64,000 nt of DNA from Misgurnus anguillicaudatus (Eukaryota; Chordata; Actinopteri; Cypriniformes; Cobitidae). The stretch covers positions 18,886,001-18,950,000 of the forward strand of contig NC_073355.2 in NCBI RefSeq assembly GCF_027580225.2, written 5' to 3'. A model generated the notes under the pieces. That model was not told the DNA's origin. It saw only the letters and a list, made by a program, of their open reading frames with translations, and did not search any database. Positions 38,101-50,100 of this stretch are shown one piece after another (the stretch's first letter is position 1; the number at the start of each line of letters is the position of its first letter). A program made the position numbers and the translations under genes.

Positions 38101-41100
38101 CAGCTGTTTTAAAACTATCATCCGATAGTGTGAAAAAACGCTTTTATAGGCGAATAGGTACAAAAAAGTAGATAAAAATGACTTTAACTGTGTTTGTTCA
38201 GACGGGGTCACATATATAGGCAGGCTTGGGAATATGTAATGAAGTTACATAGTCGGGGTACAGAAAAACTATTAAGTGTAATCTATTACAGTTACATAAA
38301 AAACAAAGCATTTAGATTACAGGTGCATTTGGTAAAATGCAGGATAATAAATAGTTTCATTACCAAATTTCATTATTTTAACAAACCGTAATAGCCTATA
38401 GTATTGGGTAAAAATTGTCTATTATTGGAAGAAACCAAGCCCTGCTGCTTAATAAGAAATAAAAATGCTATTGTAGAAAATGTATAACATTGTGCTTAAA
38501 CTTTACCTGCCGGTTGTTCTTTGTCTTGTTTCAGGGCATCAGTGATTTCTGCGCAGCACCTGACATGTTCATCACAAAAGTGTCAAAGCAGTACACGTTT
38601 ATCAAGAAAGGTACGTTTTATTTCACTCACATTTATGACAGACCAACAATGACGTCTTAGAAATCACACAGATATTGCATAATTTTTGTCCACCTCCTGC
38701 TGGTTTGTGAGTAAGATGCATTATATAGCAGGTGCTATCCTGAGTCATGTGTGAGTCTCGCTGCATTTAGACTGTACGTCGTTCAGCACCCCGTTGTGGA
38801 CTGAGCACAGTCAAGCCAAATTTCATTTCCTGTTGGCTCGCAGAAAAACTTTCTCTTCCTCGTTTAATCGGCATTACTCAACATAGCGGTTCCTTTTTCA
38901 ATGTGACCTTATTATCCACAGGAAACTGGATGCTCTCGGTAAATCAGTGCGTATCCACCACCCTCGGTTTTGTATATGTTAGTGTTTTCTTCTTTGGTGG
39001 CAGGTTTGGAAAAAGTAATGATGGATGGATAGATATTGGAAGATGGAAGAGACTTTAATTGGTGTTACCTTTTCACCAATGGCTCTCCTTTCTGTCCTAG
39101 AATAGGATTTGGTGCAGTAATTCACCCTGAAGCTCAGAAGTCTGTAGATAGAAACCACAGACAAAGAGATCAGTGAAGCTTAAAAAAAGTTTTCCTCCTG
39201 GCGATCACTGTCCTACTCATGAATCAACACGCGACTCGTCCTCAGTAAAGCATGCAAGACATTTATGTGTGTTACAAATAGCATTCATATCCCTGTGTGA
39301 TCATATGGCTTTCATTTGCGTCATATCTTCTGTGCTGCGTGGTTTAATATATATATATTATTTACCTGTTTGAAGGCTTTCAAGCACAAACGCTGACAGG
39401 TTCATGAATCAGGATCATTTATCACAGTGTTTTATTTGAAGAACTGCATTTTCTTTTACACACAGGCTTCAATAATCGTCCACTATTACATCCAATTACT
39501 GGAGGTTACTTACAGATTAAATAGGAGTCTGGTGGGTTCGGACCTTTAGGCTTTAAATATAGCAATAAACTATACTGCTCTTCCATAAATGAATACTTCT
39601 GCCCACTTCAGTCTTTTGTATAAAGCCATCCATGGATATAATTGAGAGGCTGGTTCATTCCTCTCATTACGCTTTTTATGAGGCGATCAGAGAGGCTTTT
39701 ACGAGGACCATCGCTGTCGCTTTCTCCTTGTGCACCCGCACTTGTGGGTTTGTGTAATGATAATGATGAAAGTATCACTCCTCCTCAATCGAACCCACCA
39801 CTCTGACGCACGTGTCCGTTTTAGGCTCGCCTCTACGCAAGCTGCGCGTGAACGTGGCCAACAGTTCCATCTGCGTTGGCGTGCGGAGGTTTGTCAGTAG
39901 GCTGTGTGATTTAGTATCATTTCCTTTGTGGAAATAGAAAGTGAGTTTTTGATCGCCGCAGTCTGGCACGGCATCGTGCCCTAAATCTTTACATTCACAC
40001 ATCAGTGATGTGATTTATTGCAGCCTGTGCTGCACTCAAGTCTTATTCTGGACTGTAGATGAGTAATGTCTATAACTAAAAGGCTCATGAGAGCTAACTG
40101 AGAAATGGGTTTTGACATGGTCAAATGTGTTAAATGGGATTCTTATTGGTGGCTTAAAACAGTAGCAAATGAGCCAAAATATTAAATACACTGCTGAAAT
40201 GGTCAAAATATGTACACCAGCTCTCACTGGGAAGTTTCCTTTAGGTCCTAATGTGTACAATTTAGGTACAGATATGTATACATTTGGTACCAATATGTAC
40301 CTATGACCTTTTTGATACCGTTTTTTTTCTGACAGTGTAAATGAACATGTGAATGATGGTCATTTCAGTGCTCCAGACTTCATCAGGTCCACATTGAGAT
40401 TTCTCCACATCACAAGTTGATGTTTGGCGAACCCCCAGCCCCTTGTGTGTAGTATGTATAATCCATTCTGGAGTAAATTTCCTTCCAAAGTCAGTTCAGA
40501 AAATGCAAAAAGATTTTTTTCATTTATTCATGTGTCAGCGCCCAGTGACACAGAGATTATCCTCTGCAGGGAGAGAAATTGCATACGAATCTCAGGTTGG
40601 GCGAATGACAGTGTTAGACTGAATTGAGAGTGGCTCCTGGTAGGAAATGTAGTTATTTAGCCTCTCGACGCTCACTAATTCGTGGGCAGGTTACATCAGT
40701 TTTTTTAAACGCTGCTAACAATATCTATATAGCCTACTGTCAAGAAACATTAATAATATTAACATTACTTTACATCGTTTAAAAGGTCTATGGGTGTAAC
40801 ATCAGTGCATGGTCTTTGTTTTGAGATACAGATGCTCTAGCATCATAAATGTAGTATGTCTAGATGACAACATGCAAAATATAAACAGGACTTCTTACCT
40901 TTGTGTTGATATAACGATCGCGAGTCAAATCCAGTCTGTTTCATATGTGTAAATAACCCATGAAAACCATCTAATGGAATACATACAATGACCATTTTTG
41001 TCCACAAATGCGTATAATCCATGAAATATAGATATATAGTCTGTTGTTTACATCAGATTTCGCATGAACGTCTTGTAATAGAATATAATACACAATCTGA

Positions 41101-44100
41101 GGACTATTTACGTCGTAACACTGTATATAACATGAGATTACACTTTAGGTTCCGCTAAACACATAAACACGTGGTCAAACTTATAATAAGATAACGAATC
41201 CAACGATCTTTGTGTGACGTTTTATTTTCTGGTTTGGAAACTGCATTTTATATGCTAACAGACGGATAAATAATAATAAGAGCGAACGTGTATGCATGTA
41301 AACAAAAGACTTTTATTTTATGGCTGACTGGCACTTAGAAAAGGCACTAGTCTTACAAAAACCCTTGCAAGAACCTAATTTTTGGGCCTATTGACCTTAA
41401 CCATGAAACATAACTTCATTAGACTATCATGTCACAGTTTTGTTATGACTGCCAGCGTATGTCGAAAAGGTTGTAAAATAAGATTGCTTGTAGAGGCAAT
41501 CAAGTGGAAACACACAATCTTATTTGAGTAGGTTTTTATCCAAATAGAAAATGCTTTCTGTTCAACGAATTCTCCTTGACTTTTGTAGTATCATGGCTCT
41601 TGATCCACCATTTCTTTTTCTCTTCACAGATATTCTGCAGTATTACCTCACATGCAGCGTTGGCCAGGTTAACCCCTTCCAGCAGGTAATCATAGTTTTT
41701 ATTTTCTTCGGAAATCCATTCAAGGTTCTTTTTATTACTTGAGTATTTACCAGAGCCTTTTTTCAAACCTCCCACACAGAAAAACACTCAAATTGTCAAC
41801 ACAAAGGTTGTTACAAACCGCAGTATGAATAAAATAAAGTAGGTGCCAGATTTTAAAGGTGCCATAACTGTATTTACCTAGGCATAGATGCCTAATAAGA
41901 GTTCTGTACATGGTAAAGACATATCATAAGCCTTAAACACGATTGTTTCCTCATTCTTGGGTATTTAACTGGGATTTGAACAATCGCTCCTCCTTTCACA
42001 CACACTATTATGGGCAAAGTGCCGCCCACTTTTTTGTGAGTCCCTGTACATTAGCATTCTGTCTTCGTTCCGAGCAGCTCCATGGATCTGTGTGTTGCTT
42101 TGGCTTCCTGCCCCTCCCTTTAGTTAATGGAGTCAGACTCCTTAAGTCTTTATGCGAATAATGCATGTGCATAATTCGAGGACCTCACAGCTCTTAACCG
42201 ATCATGATTGATGGATTGCGTGGGTAACAGCTCCATTGTTTTGATGTCATTTCATTTAAATGACGGCTAATGCCCATATGGATACTGAATGGTTCATTTT
42301 GTCAGCTGGTGCCTCTAAATAGGCTTTGTCTGATTCTCTTACAGCATACGGATGAAATTGAGCTCGTTTCGCATTTGAGACAACCATTAACTGAAGTGGA
42401 TATTGCTTGGAGTGGACTTAAAATGTCACCCATAAACCTTGAGGAACATTTAAACAGAAATGTTGGAGTACCTGAAGCTAATACCTTTCCTTCGTTAAAA
42501 TAAACCTTTCAATTGTGAATTGTAGTGAGCTCTCTTGCTTTTAAATGTCTAAGCAGTTACTCTTTTAGGGAGTGTTCACACCAAAAAGCATGAGCAGCTC
42601 TTAGGGCGTACTCGCATTGTTCGTACTGCACCAGACTACCCAATATATGGTTTGTTTGGCTAGTGCGAGAGCTCCGCACCGTACCAGGGCTTGGCTCGGC
42701 CTGCCCCGTTGGATTTTTTAGAAACACTACACATTTTTCGACTCTTCCTATTCAAACTTCCACTCATGAGCTCATTACTAGAGACTCCAAGATGGAGGAA
42801 CTACTGTAATTTGGTCAGAGGTGGGACACATCCAAAATGTGCACTGTTGGGAAAGCTGATTGACAGAACACGCCATTAGCGTTGTGACCTAATAAATTTC
42901 CAGCACTGTTGCGAGAATCATCCCAAGGGTTACTTCTTTAAGCTCAGAAAATAAAAACATGTTGTTTTATAATCGCTGAGCATTTAAATGTAGAACTGTT
43001 GACAGACAGAGTGGCCATTTGGCATTTTAAATATTTATGTTGTTAAGATCTCAGATGTGGAAATGCTATAATGGACCGATTTTTTTTCCCTTTTTCAATT
43101 TAAAATGTCTTGATGTCGCCTTTGCTGCTGAGTGAAACTGCGCTGTTGCATAATGCAAGCAACTTTCGGTACAGTAAGCACGGGAGTCTGAATATAGACT
43201 AGAGAGAGGAAACAGTGCACTGTAGAGGAAATCACAACGCACAACCCAGTTTGTATCACCTGTCCAATTTGTAGTTTTCATGAAACAACCACAATCCAAA
43301 AACTAATTTTAAGATACCTGTGCTCCTCACCTGGGATATTTGAGTCCTCCATTACGTCACAACGACCCCTTTTTCACATTTGTGCATCTGACAGTCAGTT
43401 TAATCTAAAGCAACTTACAGTGCATATGAGAAAACATGTTTTATCACTCTATGCATTTCCTGGGAATCAATTTTTGGTATTGTTAGAGCCTTACTCTACA
43501 TTTGAGCTACAGGAACACCTAACATGTACTATATGAATACTTTATTACACAGCATGTAACTGGTCTGTTATGTCTTGTAGAAGCTGTCTGGAGGTCACAA
43601 AGCACTGGTAGAAATGCAAGACGATGTGTCTGAACTACTGCGCTCTGCAGTTAGAGAATACCCCAAAACAAAGGTGAGCGTTTGTATGTGCGTATTTGTG
43701 CGTGTATGCATGTGTGTGTGTGTGTGTAGATGCGCATGCAATAAATGCCAAGCTTCCCAAAATTCCAAAAACACAAGCTTTGCAAGTTCTTTTATAGCAT
43801 TTGTCTGTGTGTTTTCCCCTGGGCCCCCATGTCATTGTGCAACTTCTGCGTGTTTTGGGACAAAGTGATGGCTGACGGTTTGTACATGTGAAAAAAAATC
43901 TGGCCTTTCGCTGAAACATGGCATTGAAAGAAAATGCTGATAAAGTGAAAATATTTATATTGCTTGGAACTGGCTAAAATATGTTTACTGCTGCAACTTT
44001 ATACATGGATGTAGAAGATGTAACGAATTCCGGTTTACTGGTTAATCGCGGTTTACCACATCATATTTTATTACTGTTTAACCCTGTTTAGCATCAACCA

Positions 44101-47100
44101 ATTTAAGCAATAAGGCGAGTCAAGCACATTCATTCAGGTCTGCTCCCATGTGTTTGTGATGACAGTGCTTCACTGACTGAATTTAAATCCTAAAAATTAG
44201 GGAAATGTACACTCTAAAAACAAACGGTGCTAAATAGCACTAAAAGTGGTTCACTGGCTTGTAATCATAAGGGAACCATTTTAAGTGGTGCTATATCACC
44301 CCCATATGGTTCTTCATAGGTGCTTTATAGGTGTGATAAAGCAGTGGTTCTCAAACATGCGGCCCCCTTTGTGTACGGTGCATTCCTTCGCAGCCCTCTC
44401 AAAGAAATTTATGACAAAAACAGTTCTAAAACTTCACATTTTAATTAAACAAAACATTAAATCATACAAAGTAGTGCTACCTTATTTTTTTTTGGTTTAA
44501 TTTCACAGAAATCATGATAAATTAATGTATTTTATAAAATGTCATAAAACTGGGCCCCCCCCTGGCACCATCTCGCGCGGCCCCCCTAATGGCCCCTGAC
44601 CCCAGTTTGAGAACCACTGCTATATAGCACTAAAAATGGTTCCCTATGATTACAAGGTTTTAGTGCTATTTAGTGTAGTGTAGTTTCAAGTGACACATGT
44701 TTAATATTTCTTTAAACAGATCCTTTTTTTCTATTTATTTTTCATTTAATGATGTAATCTGATGAGTTTAAAGCTTATTTCTTGAGCGATTGCTGTGAGC
44801 GCAGGTGTTGTGCAGCTTACTACTGGGTCATAAAGTACAGATGACTTGCTGATTTGTTTTGTGTTTATATGAAAATCTGATTTACTCAGTTGTGTTTTAT
44901 CTGAACTAGATCAACATTTACCTCACGGCCCCAAATGTGCCATGATTAATGTTATTTATTTGATGTTTATGCTAACAAAAGTGCACTTACATCTGAAATC
45001 AATTTTTAATTTGCCTGCATCAGTACTTTTTATAGAAATCGTTCACAAAAACATCATAATATTAATAATAGTGTTGATTTTAGTCACAATAACTGTGATG
45101 TAAAATTTTCATACGTGTTTCATCTCTACATGGATGTTTATAATTGAGGAGCATTGATCAATATCCACATTTATTAACTTTGTGAATGCACAGTAGAGGT
45201 CTTCTCGGGTCCAAAGAAATGTACCCAACCCGAAATGACCTGAATCACTTTATACCCGACGTGCATAAATATTTTTTAAAAGAAAGACCCGACCCGAGAA
45301 AATTTGCCCAATTTTTTTAAACCCGACTGGACCCGATTGTAAACGGCACCGACATGTGTGCAGTCTGCAGCCCCACGCGCAGCAGTCAGACAGAAAGAAA
45401 CCCGTCTGGTCTCGCAACCAATTTGGCGAGCTGCTCCATTTGTTTTACTTTGTTATCTGACGACCACACCAAGGTAACCGCTAAAATGAACATTTTAAAT
45501 TGACTGAGATGTCTGTCTCAATGAAAATTAACCTACCGGCAGCCACACAATGTCGCAAGCGCTCTTGGCAAACAGAGGAGAGATTTGAAAAGGACATTGA
45601 CTGACACGCGAGAGAGTTTGGGTCTTCTGTTCCGTTCGGCAAAAACACATTCATGCCACTATTATATAAGACCCGATGCCGCTATTATTGTACCCGACCC
45701 GTGTCCGAGGCACACGTGAAACTTTTAGACCCAAACCCAATTGGGTCTCAGGTCGGACCTTGGGTTTTCGGATTTAAATGGACCCGTGAAGACCTCTAAT
45801 GCACAGACCCATTCACAATGAAGAGAAGTTCATAAAAGTTGTCAAATTTGGTATAGTAAACAAAATTTGGTATAGTAAAATTTCGTATAGTGACAATGCA
45901 TTGCCAACTGTGTGTGTTTTAGGGGAACCTTGAGCAAATTCAGAGGGCTTTAAACAGCACTGAAGTCGGACTTCACCAGCTCACAGCCCTTGTGGATTGC
46001 CGCAGTTTACACATGGTAAGAAAAAATATATTGAGAGACTGTTTGAGTATACGAACACATCCTTACATGTTTTTGGTTTAATTTGACAAAATTACTTTGA
46101 AAATGTACGTTGCTTAATACTATTTTATTCTTTGTTTAGATTTAAGCAAAAGTTAGTCAACAGTCTATACATAAAAGCCATTTGAAGAATAGCAGAATTA
46201 AGGATTATATGAAAGTTAATATCTGTTAGTCATTCTAAAGATCATCTGGGATATTAAAAAGCCTGTCTTTGAACAAATTATTGTATTAAAACCAATATAA
46301 ACCCATATAGACGGCACCCAACAGAGAGATGCCCATATATGATGTACTGCAGCATGGAGGCTGTCCTCCAATCTGCGATAATGGAGATTTTAATGAAGAC
46401 CACAGAGTTAAGTTCCTCCTCAAGTCTAGGCGCTCTGGGTGGTCCTAAAAAGTGCCTCTCCTTCCCACGAGAACAGTAGAAAGGAACAAAAAATATGAGC
46501 TTTCGGAGATTTATTATACATTATTAATAGTGTTTTGGTACCGGAAAAGCAATAACACACTTTACGGTCCAAGCCCTCGTTTGTCAGAGCCGTACATCTG
46601 GACTGTATGTAAAGAATCCGTGTTGAAGATACAGAACAGTGCCGACGGTAATTACAAGCTGAGCTAGTTTGTAGATAATAATGACAGCAATTTGCAGGAA
46701 GGAGATACTGCCATGTTTTTAAGAGAGCAGCATGTGTGAAGCTGTATGTATTATTAAAAGCCTGTTTCTCTCTGGAGCACATGGTGACGTCTACTGCTGG
46801 CTGTTTTTAGTTAATAGAGTCTAGCGCTGGATATTATCAAAAGCTAAGCATACTTTAATTTTATCATTCTTGTAGTATATAGTATATATACTGTGAATTT
46901 AGAAAAATAGTAGGTAGTGTACAGGGTATGCTGCACAGTGCTGAGCAAATACCTTTGTTTTATATTGACTGTTTATTATCCACATTTCCATTAAAGATGG
47001 AGCAGTTTTATGCACTGTTGTTAATAGCTGTCTGTGTTTATGTTCTGGTTTAAATCTCTGGCTGTTGTAATTGTGTTTAATGCTGTGTCTCTGTGCAGGA

Positions 47101-50100
47101 TTATGTGCAGGCGTTGACCGGTATATGTTACGATGGACTGGAAGGATTGATCTACCTGGTGCTATTCTCCTTCATCACGGCTCTCATGTTCACGTCTGTC
47201 ATCTGCAGCGTGCCACACACGTGGCATAGCAAAAGGTGAGGTACATGTTTGAAAACACACTTCATAATTGGGTCTAATCATGATCCATGTGGAAAATAAA
47301 TATTTACCATGGAAAAATGTCTTTTTTTGAAAATATGCTAATTTTCCAGCTCCGCTAGAGTTAAACATTTGATTTTTACCGTTTTGGAATCCATTCAGCT
47401 GATCTCTGGGTCTGGCGGTAACACTTTTAGCATAGCTTAGCATAATCCATTGAATCTGATTAGACCATTAGCATCACACGAAAAAATAACCAAACCATAT
47501 TTAAAACTTGACTCTTCTGTAGTTACATCTTGTACTAAGACCGACGGAAAATGAAACGTGATTTTCTAGGCAGATATGGCTAGGAACTATACTCTCGTTC
47601 TTGCGTAATAATCAAGGACTTTACTGCTGTAACATGGCTGCAGGAGGCGCAATGATGTTGCGCAGTGCCCAAAAATAGTCCCCTGCCATTGAAAGTTACT
47701 AAGGGGACTGTTTTCGGCTGCTGTGTGGTATCATTGCGCCTCCTGCAGCCATGGTACGGCAACAAAGTCCTTGATTATTACGCCAGAATGGGAGCACAGC
47801 TCCTTACTAGCCATATCTGCCTAGAAAAACGCAACTTTTTTGTCAGTCTTAATTTTCTGTCAGTCTTAGTACACAATGTAACTACAGAAGAGTCAAGTTT
47901 CAAACAGAAAAAATATCGAAACTCTTTGGTTTTTAGCACGATGCTAATGGTCTAATCAGATTAAATTGATTATGCTAAGCTATGCTAAAAATGGTACCGC
48001 CATACCCGGAGATCGTAAACTATGGCCCCACATAATGTTATTGTTGAATGAATGGTGCCTATTTCAAATCAATTTGTCCTTGAATTGCTTACAAATCTCA
48101 TTATTCCCATAGTTTGTAAAGCTTAATGGTTACATAACACACTTTGTTTCTGCTTATCTCATGTTAATATTGAGTACCTATAAAGTAGTTTCGCATCCTT
48201 CATATTTCTCAAGAGTCTTTAGTTTTATTAGATTTATAAGACAGATCAACTCGGAAAAACACGAGATCCTGGAGGCGTACCGCAGGCTGGGCGAGTCGCA
48301 AGCAAGCAACACACACAAAACATTATCCCATTATCTCTAGATAGCTTATGATTCACTACATGTCCATGTCGTTTACATTATATGCACTTACTCGCCGATT
48401 GCCAACAAAACACAGACATTTGATGCAGTTTACTTACTGCCCTGCGACTCATGACCTGGTTGGGACAGCCCCATTTTAACATAATCCAGCGTTAAACAAA
48501 CACACAGGTACAACTCTGCTGCTACCCCAGATAAACAAACTATATCCATTGTTTCCTTAAGGCTGGGTTTATTGGGAAGCTTACCAAGCCTTAATTTTCC
48601 TTACAAACAACAACACACTTCTTTGGTGACGCTGATTTCATGTAAGCCCTTTGTTGGTGTGGGTGTGTGCGCGCGCTTTTCTGGTTAAAAAGCCCAGATA
48701 TGAACTTCCACGGTGTTGAATAGCACTGAAAGTGCCCATAAAGAAAAAAAACAAAATTGTTACTTATTATTTTTTCATGTTCGAAAAAATCTTTCAGTAA
48801 ATTGTACGAACCCTGGCAAATTGCATTTGGCACAAGTGGGGACCGTTGACTTCTTTTTTCGAGGGCGCTTGATGCGAAGTTTGTCACAACATGTATGTAG
48901 CCCGTCATGTGTGTGGTGTGTGTGTGTTCTGCACGTCGAGTGATCCTATGTGCATCACGTGTTTTGTCAAAATAAGTGCCTGCTGCAGATAGGGGTTTTT
49001 GATAAAAGAGACGCTCGCGTTTGCCAGATATTTACGCCCCTCGGGTGAGCAGTCACGAGCCACCACTGTTCGGCACAGAAATACATCATCACATGTCAAA
49101 CTGCTTTTTGACACTTATGTTTAGCATGAGGGATCTTTCTCTTAAACGGTGTTAATCAGTCAGAATGCATTAAATAGCTTCCCCTTTAACCACTGATGTT
49201 GCTCATCAGTGCCCAGCAGGGGGCATCACAGGTCAATTTATATATAAACCAAAGGGTCCTATACAGTCTGTGTCTACAGTGTTAATAATATACTACTTAA
49301 TCATGGGTTCAGTGGAAACAAAAGACACCATCTGCATGGTTGAAAGAGCGCTAGTCATTTTTGCGTTTTACCGTTTTCTACATAAAATCATCCTACATAA
49401 TGTAAAGAACATTATTAACTAAGGTCATGTCAAACGTGGAAATCAAACTTTGATCATTAGTCATTGATGCATGTCTGTGTTTTGGCTCGTGATGGTTATG
49501 TCATGTCATTCCTCTGAAGAGGAAATTGGGCTTTTTGTTTTTCCGGTGGTGAAACCAGTCTGGGGAAGAATGGCCAGAGCATGCGTCTATGTGGCCCTAA
49601 TGTGTGCTTCACATGTTTTCAGCGATCACAAAGCAAAGAGCGCCCTCTGCTGGTCATTTAACTGACTACTACCGTGGCTTTTATATTGAAAATGATGTGT
49701 GATGAAACCAGGTTGCCACTAATTGAATGTATAAAGCATATCTACTAAAACATTCCTTTATTTTTGATCCAAGGAATGCAGCTTTATTAATTTAACTCTG
49801 GTATGTCTGTACATTCATCTTGGCATTGAATTGGTCATGATGTCACTTTGTTTTATTTGTTTTGTTGTCAAGTCCCTGGGCCATTCATCTTTGTTTTAAG
49901 CCCAGACCACATTATAGCAATTTTCAATGGCAAGCGGCCAAGATGTCTTTTAAGAAACCATCTATGCAACCAACTGCTTGTTGTAATAAAACACAGTAAA
50001 TTTGGCTTTGTGTGTTAAAGTAATATAAAACTGATTAGTTAACAAGTTTTCCCTTTAGTATTTTTCCATTACAATATATTTAAAGTCATTAAGCGTATCT

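Larger units (their letters stand above)
36368..38534 (+). other. ttyh3 intron 6
   Basis: Bounded by gtaagt and ttgtttcag. 36640-37330 looks like a decayed DNA element: repeats of ttaccggtaa/ggtaaattacc with ttcacacag at one side and cgttcacacacagcg at the other. 37442-37978 is a Tc1-like remnant. 38214-38400 has gtaatgaagttacatag and taatctattacagttac, resembling a common fish repeat. The rest is unremarkable. Confidence 0.6.
43674..45922 (+). other. ttyh3 intron 9
   Basis: Bounded by gtgagc and gtgttttag. It begins with a GT microsatellite, then holds a foldback interrupted by a hAT element (44205-44690) and a second hAT (45194-45798). 43740-44200 and 44700-45185 show nothing recognisable. 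Confidence 0.7.

Noticed and set aside
39347..39361. AT microsatellite as a replication or matrix-attachment site
   Set aside because: A short simple repeat with nothing else to support such a role.
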